Part shown: piece after piece, positions 17,355 to 26,717 of the stretch
Position numbering within the stretch: position 1 is the first letter of the stretch
Layout: every line of letters begins with the position of its first letter
Assembly: GCA_900546265.1 (NCBI GenBank)
Contig: URCA01000013.1
Span: 1 to 64,000, forward strand
DNA: 64,000 bases
DNA from: an uncultured Oscillospiraceae bacterium
Lineage (GTDB): Bacteria > Bacillota > Clostridia > Oscillospirales > Acutalibacteraceae
Reading direction: 5' to 3'
Translations under genes and position numbers: made by a program
The notes under the pieces: generated by a model
The model's input: only the letters and a program-made list of their open reading frames with translations
What the model was told of the DNA's origin: nothing
Databases searched by the model: none

Positions 17355-18257
17355 ATGAAAAAACGCAACCTGTCCTTAATGCGCAAGCGGGGGCTGATGG
17401 GATACGCCTATTGCGCCCCGTGGATCCTCGGGTTCCTGCTGTTCTTCCTCACGCCCGTGGTGAAAACCGCCATTTACAGCTTCAATACCTTCGACAAGGT
17501 CACGCTGGACGCCACCTTTGTGGGCCTGGCCAATTTCCGCCACGCCTTCACGGGGGACGGACGGTTCCCCCAGGAGTTGGTAGCTTCTCTGGTGAAGATG
17601 ACCGATGTGCCGCTGATACTGATTTTCTCCTATTTCGTTGCGCTGCTGCTGCGCAAGAAATTCCGGGGCATCGGGGCGGTCAAGACCATCTTTTTCCTTA
17701 CCGTTATCCTGTCCTCCGACCTGTTTTTGCGGATGCAGGATTCGGTGGGGGCGGTTAACAACGCCCAGATGAACGCCTCTATGGAGGAGAGTCAGCAGAT
17801 TTTCAGCGCGCTGCAGGCCATTGATATCAGTCGGTATTTCACCAGCCTGGGGATTGATCCTGCCTGGATGAACTACATCAACGACGCCATCAGCAACATT
17901 TTCTTCATCATGATCCGCTCCGGCGTGCAGATTTTCATTTTCCTGGCGGCCCTGCACTCCATACCGGAATCCATGTACGAGGCGGCCAACATGGAGGGTT
18001 CCACCGCCTGGGAGAGCTTCTGGACCATCACATTTCCCATGACCGGTCCTATCATCCTGGTCAACTGCATTTACACCATTGTGGATTCCTTCGGCTCCTT
18101 TCTCAACCCGGTGGTCAACTACATCAATTCCATTTCCTTCAGCCAATTCGAATTCGGCTATTCCTCAGCGCTGTCCTGGATTTATTTCCTATGTATCGCA
18201 CTGATTATCGCCGTGATTTACCTCCTCTTCCGCAAAAAGATTTTTTATCAAACCTGA
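17355..18257 (+). CDS. Sugar ABC transporter permease, first subunit of a second pair
   Basis: A 300-residue CUT1 permease beginning with a basic stretch and APWILGFLLFFLTPVV. The EAA loop is YEAANMEGSTAWESFWTITF near residue 210. It differs from the module 1 permeases and instead matches the permease at 43070, including the RKKFRGIGAVKTIFFL segment. AAAGGA precedes the ATG by about 8 nt. With the next gene and the lipoprotein at 6415 it would form the operon's second importer. The loop around 130-180 is longer than usual. Confidence 0.9.
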   Translation: MKKRNLSLMRKRGLMGYAYCAPWILGFLLFFLTPVVKTAIYSFNTFDKVTLDATFVGLANFRHAFTGDGRFPQELVASLVKMTDVPLILIFSYFVALLLRKKFRGIGAVKTIFFLTVILSSDLFLRMQDSVGAVNNAQMNASMEESQQIFSALQAIDISRYFTSLGIDPAWMNYINDAISNIFFIMIRSGVQIFIFLAALHSIPESMYEAANMEGSTAWESFWTITFPMTGPIILVNCIYTIVDSFGSFLNPVVNYINSISFSQFEFGYSSALSWIYFLCIALIIAVIYLLFRKKIFYQT

Positions 18258-18290
18258 CGCCCGAATCCTGCGAAAGGAATGGTCAAGCGC

Positions 18291-19283
18291 ATGAAGAACT
18301 TCGCCTTAACAGACAAAATTGCCGTCAGCCCCCGGGCGGCCGCACGGACCCGGAAGCTGGCGGGAAAGGGTATACAGGGGATCGTCAAGGCTGTGTTTCT
18401 CCTCGGCTTCTGCTTTGTGATTCTCTATCCCATTCTGATGATGGTTTCCAAGGCGTTCATGGAGCGGGGGGATATTTTCGACAACACGGTCATTCTTATC
18501 CCACGCAACTTCACGCTTCAGAATTTCGATATCGCCATGCGGCTGACCAATTACTGGGAAACCCTGGGCAATACCCTGCTGCTCGCGGTCTTGGTGACAG
18601 TTCTGGAGACGGTGTCCTGCCTAATCGTCGCTTACGGACTCGCCCGTTTTGAGTTCAAGCTGCGGGGGCTTTTCATGGCGCTGGTGGTATTCACCATCGT
18701 CGTGCCGCCCCAGCTGATTCTGACCCCCATGTACGTCCAGTTCCGCCAATTCGATCCCTTCGGCCTCGTGTCCGCCGTCTGCGGGGGTTCGATGAATCTT
18801 ATTGATACCTATTGGCCCTTCGGTCTGCTGGCGGCCACCGCCGTGGGCGCCAAAAACGGCCTGTTTATCCTGATTTTTTTCCAGTTTTTCAAAAACATGC
18901 CCAAGGAATTTGAAGAGGCCGCCTACATCGACGGGGCCAATTCCTTCGGGACCTTCACCCGCGTGATGCTGCCCAACGCCACCACGGCTATCACCACCGT
19001 GTCCTTGTTCGGCTTTTTGTGGCAGTACAACGATATGAATTACACCACCTCGTTCCTGCAGAACCGGCCGGTGTTTTCCGGCGTGTACAACAATCTCGAT
19101 CGGTTCACCAACGAGGTGTACGATCTGCTGGGGGTGTCCCAGTACGATATGACTGTGACCATGTACGTGCCCCTGGTCAAAAGCGCCGGCGTGCTGCTGA
19201 TCCTGCTGCCGCTGCTGATCCTGTTCGCCTTCTGCCAGCGCTTCTTTGTGGAGAGCATTGAGCGGGTGGGAATCGTGGGGTAA
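18291..19283 (+). CDS. Sugar ABC transporter permease, second subunit of a second pair
   Basis: A 330-residue CUT1 permease with six predicted membrane segments. I choose ATG 18291, 12 nt after GAAAGGA; the in-frame ATG at 18279 directly abuts the ribosome binding site. The EAA loop is FEEAAYIDGANSFGTFTRVM in the second half. It ends in RFFVESIERVGIVG, close to the VQKTFARSVETTGLVG end of the permease at 43987. It lies 33 nt after its partner gene. Confidence 0.9.
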   Translation: MKNFALTDKIAVSPRAAARTRKLAGKGIQGIVKAVFLLGFCFVILYPILMMVSKAFMERGDIFDNTVILIPRNFTLQNFDIAMRLTNYWETLGNTLLLAVLVTVLETVSCLIVAYGLARFEFKLRGLFMALVVFTIVVPPQLILTPMYVQFRQFDPFGLVSAVCGGSMNLIDTYWPFGLLAATAVGAKNGLFILIFFQFFKNMPKEFEEAAYIDGANSFGTFTRVMLPNATTAITTVSLFGFLWQYNDMNYTTSFLQNRPVFSGVYNNLDRFTNEVYDLLGVSQYDMTVTMYVPLVKSAGVLLILLPLLILFAFCQRFFVESIERVGIVG

Positions 19284-19321
19284 ACAAACCAAATGGGCGC
19301 ATGCCCAGGGAGGACAAAACC

Positions 19322-20782
19322 ATGGAGAAGCTCAAGTTCCGCGTGGCGGATTACGGTGCCGTGGGCGACGGCGTGACCGACGACGGTCCGGCCATCAGCC
19401 GGGCGGCGGCTGCAGCCGCCGCGGCGGCAGGGGAAAAAGCGGTGGTGTTTGAGCCGAAAACCTACCGCATCCTTGACCTGCCGGCTGAAAACAGACGCCA
19501 CTGCCTCTTTTCCTTCGAGGGGACGACGGATTTGCATATCGAGGGCAATGGGGCCGTCCTGCTGTTCAAGGGGGCTAACCGGCTGCTTTCCCTGGAGGGA
19601 GGACGCCGTTTTTCCCTGGACGGACTGACGGTGGACTATCAGCCCAAGCCTTTCATCCTGGCCAAGGCGGAAGCTCTGGATATGGAGCAGGGGTATATGG
19701 ATATGGCGGCGGAGGAGGACATCGGGCTGCAGGGGGAGACCTATCTGCCGCCACCGCCTTGCTTTATGTTCCCCAACCGGGCGGATATTCGGTACCATTA
19801 TTTTATTAGGGAAATCCGGCGGTTGGGCGACAAGCGCTACCGGCTGGTTATCCGTTCCGATTTTATCGAGCGGATGGGGCAGGTCAAGCCAGGAGACGAA
19901 TTCCTGCTCCCCACCATTGGCGGCAGCCATCTGGCCGGGGCCGCCTGCACGATTTACGACACCGACGGCTTCACGCTGTCTAACCTGCGGTTTTACAGCC
20001 ATCCGGAGTTTGGCTTTGACGTCCGGGACTGCCGGGGGGAGATGCGGTTCGACCACGTGGCGCTTCGCCAGAAGGAGGGAGCCAGGGAGCAGCTGGTTTC
20101 CTGGCGGGATGGCTTCCACATCAAGGATAACCGGGCTCCCATCGTCTGGGACAGTTGCGATATCGGGCCCATTGGCGATGACGCGTTTAACCTGTCCTGC
20201 GTCCACCTGGACGTAACGGAGGTGTCGGCGGACGAACGGGGTATCCGATGCCTGCCGGCGGAGAAGGGGAAAACCCGAGATATCGCACCGGGGGACGAAT
20301 TCGTCGCCTATGACCTGGAGACGGGCCGCGCCTTCGGCGAGGCCCGGGTTGCCCGGGTATTCCCCAGCAGCGAGGATGTCCGCTTCGAGGCCGATCGGCC
20401 CCTGCCCGGCTTCCGGCCGGGGATGCAGGTGGCGTTCTACAAATTCGCCAATCCCGGGTTTGTGGTTCGGAACAGTACCATCGAGGGGACGGTACGGGTG
20501 CGCTCCAGCGGCGTGTTCGAGAACTGCCGGTTCGACGTGTTCTGGGTGCATGTGGAAAATGAGTTTTTTGTGGAGGGGCCGATCCCCAGGGACATCACTT
20601 TCCGTAACTGCACATTTACCACCCCGTATGACGCCGATGCAAAAATTTTCCATGTGGGCACCCTGGGGAAAAACGGACTGCACAATTGCGCGTACAAATG
20701 TAAAAATATTGTACTGGAAAACTGCACGTTTGAAAAGGGTACCATTGATGTGGAGGATGGCAACGAGCTGATTATTCGATGA
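19322..20782 (+). CDS. Right-handed beta-helix protein, GH110/GH28-like, cytoplasmic
   Basis: A 486-residue protein without a signal peptide. ATG 19322 follows AGGGAGGAC; an earlier in-frame ATG at 19301 has no such site. It opens with the pectate-lyase-superfamily signature VADYGAVGDGVTDDGPAI. Beta-helix coils follow, with SWRDGFHIKDN and CDIGPIGDDAFNLS. The RDGFH Asp and the two Asp of GDDAF match in type and spacing the three-Asp signature of clan GH-N enzymes (GH28 polygalacturonases and GH110 alpha-1,3-galactosidases, which have DDAINVH). It is clearly paralogous to the next gene, which is exported. It probably hydrolyses an imported glycoside; the substrate is unknown. Confidence 0.75.
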   Translation: MEKLKFRVADYGAVGDGVTDDGPAISRAAAAAAAAAGEKAVVFEPKTYRILDLPAENRRHCLFSFEGTTDLHIEGNGAVLLFKGANRLLSLEGGRRFSLDGLTVDYQPKPFILAKAEALDMEQGYMDMAAEEDIGLQGETYLPPPPCFMFPNRADIRYHYFIREIRRLGDKRYRLVIRSDFIERMGQVKPGDEFLLPTIGGSHLAGAACTIYDTDGFTLSNLRFYSHPEFGFDVRDCRGEMRFDHVALRQKEGAREQLVSWRDGFHIKDNRAPIVWDSCDIGPIGDDAFNLSCVHLDVTEVSADERGIRCLPAEKGKTRDIAPGDEFVAYDLETGRAFGEARVARVFPSSEDVRFEADRPLPGFRPGMQVAFYKFANPGFVVRNSTIEGTVRVRSSGVFENCRFDVFWVHVENEFFVEGPIPRDITFRNCTFTTPYDADAKIFHVGTLGKNGLHNCAYKCKNIVLENCTFEKGTIDVEDGNELIIR

Positions 20783-20811
20783 GATACCGACTGGAAAGGA
20801 CGCGATGGAAC

Positions 20812-22575
20812 ATGAAATCGTTGAGAAAATGCGGCGTCTTGCTGATAACCATGGCGCTGCTGGCATCACTGGCCGCCTGTAACCGGGAGCCCAAGCCGGG
20901 CCCGGAAAGCTCTGGAGTGACTGGAAGTTCTTCGGGCGCTACCGGCGACACCACGACCGCCACTGAAATATCTTCGGACGTTAGCCAGAGTGACAGCAGC
21001 GGCGGTGGTGACGCCAGCGCCACCGGCAGCACCAAGAAGCCGGGCGGCAGCAAAAAGCCAGATACCTCCACGACCACCAAAGGCGGCGGCGCCACGAAGC
21101 GGCCCACCACCAGCCAGGCCACCAAGGTCTTCAAGGTGGAGGATTACGGTGCCAAGGGCGACGGAAAAACCGACGATGGGATGGCGGTGGCTAACGCGGT
21201 GCTGGCGGCCGCCAAGGACGGCAGCAAGGAAAAAATCGTCCAGTTCAAGGCGGGCGCCACCTACCGGCTGGCCTCCGCCCCCGCCAGCAACAGCTTCAAG
21301 CGGGTGCTCAACGTGATTTATGCGGACAACGTAAAAATCCGGGGGGATAAAACCAAGCTGCTGATGAAAGCCCCTTATCGGGTGGCGTATTTTGCGGACA
21401 GCAGCAACATCGAGTTTTCCGGCTTCATCATTGACTATTCGCCGAAGCCCTTTTCCGCCGCCAAGGTGACGGCCATCGCGGCGGATCGCTCCTATATCGA
21501 TTTCACCTCCGACGACGATTTGGGCTTTACCGGTACGGTGGAGCCGCCGCAGCCCTATTTCGCCTTCCGCAACCGGAAGGACGAGCGCCTGCATTACAAC
21601 ATCAACAAGATGACCAAGACGGGGGACAAATCGTACCGGTTTTACATGGCCGACAGCGGCCGGGTGTCCATGGCGTCCGTTGGGGAATCCTTCATTCTAC
21701 CGGTTTACGGTTCCTCCCACAATGTGGGCGGGCTGTTCTCCCTGTCGAACGTCAACAATTTCGAGATGAAGAACGTCACCATCTACGCCATGCCGGACTT
21801 TGGCTTCGACGTGCGTTCCAATACCGGCACCACCAAGTTCACCAATGTGCGTATCGAGCCGGCGCCCGGCTCTAAGGTCTATCTGGCATCCTGGCGGGAT
21901 GCGTTCCATGTCAAGGATAACCTGTCCAAGCTGACCTGGGACAACTGCTACATCGGCCCCCTGGGGGACGACGCGTTCAACCTGTCCTCCGTGATATGCA
22001 ACGTGGATTTCTACAACGCATCCACCAAGACGGTCAGCATGACCCCGGCCGAAGGCGGCGCGACCCGTGAAGGGCTGAAGGCCGGCGACGAGCTGGTGGC
22101 CTATAACATGAATACCGGCGCTGCCATCGGAGAAGCGAAAATCGCCGCCGTTCTGCAAAGCAGCGGCGCGATGAACATCCGGCTGGATCGAGATCTGCCG
22201 GGGCTGGGCAAGGGCTGCCAAATCGCCCTGTATCGGTTCAACAAGAATTTCCTGGTCAAGGACAGCTATATCGAGGGTACGGTGCGGGTACGCTCCTCCG
22301 GCACCTTCCAGAACTGCAAATTCAACGTATTCTGGGTGCGGGTGGAAAACGAGACGTATGTGGAGGGGCCGGTGCCCAAGGACATCACCTTTAAGAACTG
22401 CACCTTTACCACCCCCTATGCATCCAACCCGGAAATTTTCCACGTGGGCACCCAGAAGGCCACCGGCCAGACCGGTATGCCTGCCTACAAGTGCAAAAAC
22501 ATTGTGCTGGACGGCTGCACCTTCACCGGCGGCACCTATGGGGCGGATGCCGGCAACCAGCTGATTGTAAAATAA
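20812..22575 (+). CDS. Right-handed beta-helix lipoprotein, GH110/GH28-like
   Basis: A 587-residue lipoprotein, with lipobox LAAC and Cys23. A Gly/Ser/Thr-rich linker to about residue 105 would hold the domain away from the membrane. I start it at ATG 20812, 11 nt after GGAAAGGA, and not at the upstream ATG 20779. The catalytic-like domain begins VEDYGAKGDGKTDDG and keeps SWRDAFHVKDN and CYIGPLGDDAFNLS, so the three-Asp signature of GH110/GH28 proteins is present. It aligns over its whole domain with the previous gene, indicating tandem duplication with one copy exported and one kept inside. An extracellular glycosidase role is inferred. Confidence 0.75.
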   Translation: MKSLRKCGVLLITMALLASLAACNREPKPGPESSGVTGSSSGATGDTTTATEISSDVSQSDSSGGGDASATGSTKKPGGSKKPDTSTTTKGGGATKRPTTSQATKVFKVEDYGAKGDGKTDDGMAVANAVLAAAKDGSKEKIVQFKAGATYRLASAPASNSFKRVLNVIYADNVKIRGDKTKLLMKAPYRVAYFADSSNIEFSGFIIDYSPKPFSAAKVTAIAADRSYIDFTSDDDLGFTGTVEPPQPYFAFRNRKDERLHYNINKMTKTGDKSYRFYMADSGRVSMASVGESFILPVYGSSHNVGGLFSLSNVNNFEMKNVTIYAMPDFGFDVRSNTGTTKFTNVRIEPAPGSKVYLASWRDAFHVKDNLSKLTWDNCYIGPLGDDAFNLSSVICNVDFYNASTKTVSMTPAEGGATREGLKAGDELVAYNMNTGAAIGEAKIAAVLQSSGAMNIRLDRDLPGLGKGCQIALYRFNKNFLVKDSYIEGTVRVRSSGTFQNCKFNVFWVRVENETYVEGPVPKDITFKNCTFTTPYASNPEIFHVGTQKATGQTGMPAYKCKNIVLDGCTFTGGTYGADAGNQLIVK

Positions 22576-22618
22576 ACCCGCGGGGCGGGGAAAATGCGGC
22601 GGAGGGCTTGAAGCGATT

Positions 22619-23881
22619 ATGAAAACACGAGGGACCTGGTATTATATCGATCCGGAAGGTAGCGACGCCAACGACGGCTTCAGCCCGGACACGCCACTGC
22701 GCACCTTTCAAAAAATACGAGAGATCGTCCTGCGGCCCGGCGATCGGGTGTTGCTGAAATGCGGCGGCGTTTGGAATGAGGAACTGACGATTGCCGGCCA
22801 GGGCGCGCCGGATGCTTTTATCGAGATTTCCAGCTACGGCACGGGAGACCGGCCGGTTATCCGCCGCAACGGCCACATCGGCGATCGATGCGTGCGGCTG
22901 AACAACCCGTCGTATTTGCGTCTGGGCAACCTGGAGGTCTGCAATGGCGGCGCGGGCATCGTGCTGTTCTACGACCACAGCTATCATAACCGGTCGGTGT
23001 ACCTTCACGACATTACGGCGCACGATTTCGGCGGTATCTACCGCGCGAGCGGAGAAAGCAGCTGCAACGAGGAATGGAAGGCCTACCGCTCGCCGGATCG
23101 GGTGGGCTTTTCCCTGGGCATTTGCGTGACGGGGAACGATTCCACCCCCATGAACGGCGAGCGGGTGCTCTCCGATTTCCGGATTTCCGACTGCGAGGTT
23201 TATCGGACGGGGGGAGGCATCGGCCTGGATTGGTGCGATCACGTGTGCTGCGACGGTGCCATCGCGGGGAAAAACAAGTTTGGGGACGTGCTTTGGGAGA
23301 GGCTGTATCTGCACGATAACGACATCCCTGACGTATCCCTGACCAGCTTGTTTCTTCAGTGCGTGACCGGTGCAGTGCTGCGGGATTCCGTTATCGACAA
23401 AGGGGCGGGCGGCGCCACTTGGGGGACGGCGGCCATCCATCTCCAGCTGGCACGGGATGTACTGGTGGAAAACGTCACCATCCGAAACATGCCGCACACC
23501 GACGTCAGCGACGAATGCGGCATCGACTTCGAGACCGACGTGGAGGGCTGCATCATCCGCCGCTGTGTTTTCGAGAACAACGCGGGGCCGGCGGTGGAAT
23601 TTTTGGCCAACTATGACGTGTCGGATCAGGCTTCCAGCCGGGATATTATCCTTGAGGAATGCACGTTCTTACGCAACAATTGGGCCTGCCTGTACGCCAA
23701 TCCCGCCCAAATCCTGGTGCAGGACTGGCAGCGGGACAACCGGCCCACCGGCCGCATAACCGGCTGCCGGTATGAAAACCCGGCGGGCGCCGGGTTCCTT
23801 GGAGGGGACGGTGGCATCGACGGCTTCGTCACCGAGGGCAACATCGACATCACATTACGAGCAGAGGTAGCGGCACTATGA
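22619..23881 (+). CDS. Right-handed parallel beta-helix protein
   Basis: A 420-residue protein without a signal peptide. It opens with WYYIDPEGSDANDGFSPDTP, the usual opening of single-domain beta-helix proteins, and continues with repeating coils such as VTIRNMPHTDVSDECGIDF and CIIRRCVFENNAGPAVEF. The RBS region GGCGGAGGG lies 12 nt before the ATG. Its stop overlaps the next start (ATGA at 23878-23881), so the GH38-like gene is translationally coupled. The family includes lyases, epimerases and hydrolases; I cannot choose among them. It is not closely similar to the two preceding beta-helix genes. Confidence 0.7.
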   Translation: MKTRGTWYYIDPEGSDANDGFSPDTPLRTFQKIREIVLRPGDRVLLKCGGVWNEELTIAGQGAPDAFIEISSYGTGDRPVIRRNGHIGDRCVRLNNPSYLRLGNLEVCNGGAGIVLFYDHSYHNRSVYLHDITAHDFGGIYRASGESSCNEEWKAYRSPDRVGFSLGICVTGNDSTPMNGERVLSDFRISDCEVYRTGGGIGLDWCDHVCCDGAIAGKNKFGDVLWERLYLHDNDIPDVSLTSLFLQCVTGAVLRDSVIDKGAGGATWGTAAIHLQLARDVLVENVTIRNMPHTDVSDECGIDFETDVEGCIIRRCVFENNAGPAVEFLANYDVSDQASSRDIILEECTFLRNNWACLYANPAQILVQDWQRDNRPTGRITGCRYENPAGAGFLGGDGGIDGFVTEGNIDITLRAEVAAL

Positions 23882-26652
23882 AAACCATGCATATCCTTTC
23901 CAACTCCCATCTGGATCGGGAGCACCGCCACGAGTTCCAGGAAACCCGTCTGATGATGGTGGAGATGCTGGACGACGTGATCCGCATTATGGAGACGGAC
24001 GATTCTTACCGGTATTTTACCCTGGACGGGCAGGCCATCGTCCTGGACGATTATTTGGAGATGCGGCCCCATATGCGGCCGCGCCTTCAGGCGCTGATCC
24101 GGGCGGGACGAATCCAAATCGGCCCCTGGTACAGCCTGGTGGATTGCTACGCGGTGAACCCGGAGAGCATCATCCGCAACCTGGTGGTGGGCCGCCGGGT
24201 TTGCCGGGAATTCGGCGAGCCTATGCCGGTGGGGTATTCCATCTTCTCCTTCGGACAGATGGCTCAGCTGCCCCAGGTGTACGCGGGCTTCGGCATCCAT
24301 GATATCGTGTTTTACAAGGGGGCCAGCGCCAAGGCGTTTCCCCAGAGCGAATTCATCTGGCGCTCCCCCGACGGGACAGAAGCCTTCGCCACCCGCCTGG
24401 GCAGGGAAAAACGATGGAATTTCTTTTTTGATTTCGATATCCCGGTACTCTTGGGCGGAGACGCCAAAAGGCCGGGCTGGCAGAGCCGGTTCACCGATCC
24501 GGTGAAGCTTTGCCATCTGATTGATGAGGAAAACCGGAACCAATACGCCACCGAGCTGTGCCCCGATATCCGCATCCGGGAGGAGAAAATCGACGGCGCC
24601 ATCCGCACCGTGCTGGATGCGCTGGACGAGACGGCTTCCGCCCATGTGCTGGCCGCCTTCGACGGCACCGATTTCACCTCGCCTCTGCCCCAGATTCCGG
24701 AGGTAATCCGGCTTATCAACCAGCGGATGGAGGGGGAGCTGGAGCTGGTTCACAGCACCCCCGCCGCGTATTTTGAGGCGGTGAAGGCGGACATTGACCC
24801 CAGCACTCTGGTACAGTACGAGGGAGAGATGCGCTTCGGCCCCGTCAACCATGTACACAGCGAAACCATGGGCACCAACACCGACATCAAGCAGGGCATC
24901 TGGAAGGTGGAAAACACCGTTATCCAAGTGCTGGAGCCGCTGATGAGCCTGGTGCTGGCGGGCGGCGGCGGCTACGACAAGGACGCGGTGGATTTGCTGT
25001 GGAAATACCTGCTGGCCACCCACGCCCACGATTCCATTCATGGTTCCGGCGATCCGAAAATCAAGACCGACAACTTAAACCGCATCGCCCAGGCGCAGTG
25101 CTTGGCTGAGAGCCTGACCCGCCGGGCGGCGGATAATCTCTGCCGGCAGATCGCTTTTACCGGCGAGGAAGACGATATCCATATCGTGGTGATGAACCCC
25201 ACGCCGTATCCCCGGGATGAGGTACTCCGCCTGACGCTGGATCTGCCGGAGAGCGAGCGGGTAGAGGATTTCTTCCTGACCGACCGGGCGGGCCGGCCGG
25301 TGGATTACTATCCCCTGAGCCGGGAGCGGTTCAACCTGGCCTCCATCCATCGGACCAACCGCCCCAAGTCGGTGTATGCCGACCGGCGGGTAGTGCTGGC
25401 CGACGTCCGGGACATCCCCGCCATGGGCTACACCACCCTGACCCTGCGGCGGAAAAAGGGAAGCGACGCCACCTCCACCAATCCCTTCCCCGAAGGGGTA
25501 TTTCCCTTCGCCCCCATCGGCCGGGCGGGCCATGTGCTGGATAACGGCCGCCTGCGGGTGACCGTGGGCAGCGGGGAGGTGACGGTGTACGATTACGAAA
25601 CAGGCCGGACGACGCAGGGACTCTGCGCCTTCACCGACACCGGATCCAGCGGCGACTTCTGGGTGCACCGGGAACCCTATGCCAACAGCCATCTCACCTC
25701 CCGGGGCGGCCGCACTCAGGTGGAGCTGGTGGAAAACTCCAGCCTGTCCGCCACCTGCCGGATGACCTGCTGGATGCCGATCCCCGCCGGGCTCAACGAG
25801 GCGCGCACCGCGCGGCTGGCGGAAACCGTGGAGACGGCCATTATCACCGACATCACCCTGAAAAAGGGCAGTAAGCGGCTGGTGTGCAAAACCACCCTGG
25901 ACAACCGCTGCCGGGATCATCTGCTGACAGTTTCCTTCCCCACCGGGATACAGGCCGCCACCGCCGATTGGGAGGCCCCGTTCGAAATCCGGACCCGCGA
26001 GGTGGATCCCTTCACCAATGACCGGCTGAAAAAAGGCCCCGAGCTGGAGCGGCAGGCTTTGCAGGGCTTCATCGACGTGCAGGACGAGACGGGGGGCGTC
26101 GCCCTCTTTACCAAGGGGATCCGGGAAGCGGGCACCGTCAGCGACGGGCAGGCTATCATCAACCTGACCCTGTTCCGCGCCACGTCCAACACCTTCCCCA
26201 TTCATAACGATCTCCTCATCGGCTTTGAGGAGGAGACCAGCCAGTGCATTGGGCCTCAGTGCTTCGAATATGCGCTGTATTTCCACGCTAAGGCGGCGCC
26301 GGGCGAGGTATTCTCGGAGTGCCGTAGGTATCAGACCGATCTCTTGGCGGCCCAGGTGGGCGCCGGACGGCAGGGCGACCGACCGGAAACAGAGAGCCTG
26401 TTCACGCTGCGGGACGCCCGCACCGGAGTCAGCGCTGTCAAGCGCAGCGAGGAGGGGGACGCCCTCATCCTGCGTCTGTTCAATCCCACAGGGGAAGCGA
26501 TACGGGAAACCGTCGCCTTCGGTCGTCCGATTCGGCAAGCGGCCCTGACCGATATGAAGGAAGAGGATTCCCAGCCGCTGCGCCTGAACGGACAGACGGC
26601 GGATGTTGGCCTTCCTCCCTTCAAAATTGTCACCCTGCGGGTGGAATTCTAG
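23878..26652 (+). CDS. GH38 alpha-mannosidase homologue lacking the catalytic nucleophile
   Basis: A 924-residue cytoplasmic protein with GH38 organisation: a beta/alpha barrel (about 1-270), a helical middle domain and a large beta-sandwich C-terminal half. The zinc ligands His11 and Asp13 are kept in NSHLDREH (canonical SHWDREW), and His384 is kept in HAHDSIHG. The strand that normally carries the nucleophile, PDSFGQ in E. coli MngB or IDPFGH in eukaryotes, reads IFSFGQ here, so Phe123 replaces the Asp that is both nucleophile and zinc ligand. The protein is full length and in frame, so this is not decay by frameshift. It could be inactive, a binding protein, or use another mechanism. Confidence 0.82.
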   Translation: MKTMHILSNSHLDREHRHEFQETRLMMVEMLDDVIRIMETDDSYRYFTLDGQAIVLDDYLEMRPHMRPRLQALIRAGRIQIGPWYSLVDCYAVNPESIIRNLVVGRRVCREFGEPMPVGYSIFSFGQMAQLPQVYAGFGIHDIVFYKGASAKAFPQSEFIWRSPDGTEAFATRLGREKRWNFFFDFDIPVLLGGDAKRPGWQSRFTDPVKLCHLIDEENRNQYATELCPDIRIREEKIDGAIRTVLDALDETASAHVLAAFDGTDFTSPLPQIPEVIRLINQRMEGELELVHSTPAAYFEAVKADIDPSTLVQYEGEMRFGPVNHVHSETMGTNTDIKQGIWKVENTVIQVLEPLMSLVLAGGGGYDKDAVDLLWKYLLATHAHDSIHGSGDPKIKTDNLNRIAQAQCLAESLTRRAADNLCRQIAFTGEEDDIHIVVMNPTPYPRDEVLRLTLDLPESERVEDFFLTDRAGRPVDYYPLSRERFNLASIHRTNRPKSVYADRRVVLADVRDIPAMGYTTLTLRRKKGSDATSTNPFPEGVFPFAPIGRAGHVLDNGRLRVTVGSGEVTVYDYETGRTTQGLCAFTDTGSSGDFWVHREPYANSHLTSRGGRTQVELVENSSLSATCRMTCWMPIPAGLNEARTARLAETVETAIITDITLKKGSKRLVCKTTLDNRCRDHLLTVSFPTGIQAATADWEAPFEIRTREVDPFTNDRLKKGPELERQALQGFIDVQDETGGVALFTKGIREAGTVSDGQAIINLTLFRATSNTFPIHNDLLIGFEEETSQCIGPQCFEYALYFHAKAAPGEVFSECRRYQTDLLAAQVGAGRQGDRPETESLFTLRDARTGVSAVKRSEEGDALILRLFNPTGEAIRETVAFGRPIRQAALTDMKEEDSQPLRLNGQTADVGLPPFKIVTLRVEF

Positions 26653-26666
26653 ACTTTTATAAGCGG

Positions 26667-26695
26667 AGCGGATATACTGGAAGGGTATATCCGCT
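26667..26695 (+). other. Intercistronic hairpin before the FAD oxidoreductase
   Basis: An 11 bp perfect stem, AGCGGATATAC (26667-26677) and GTATATCCGCT (26685-26695), has a 7 nt loop in the spacer just before the ribosome binding site at 26704. Only TGCTTGTT follows, so it is a weak terminator at best. It may lower or separately regulate expression of the last gene of the operon. Confidence 0.5.
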
Positions 26696-26717
26696 TGCTT
26701 GTTAAAGGAGACTGGTT

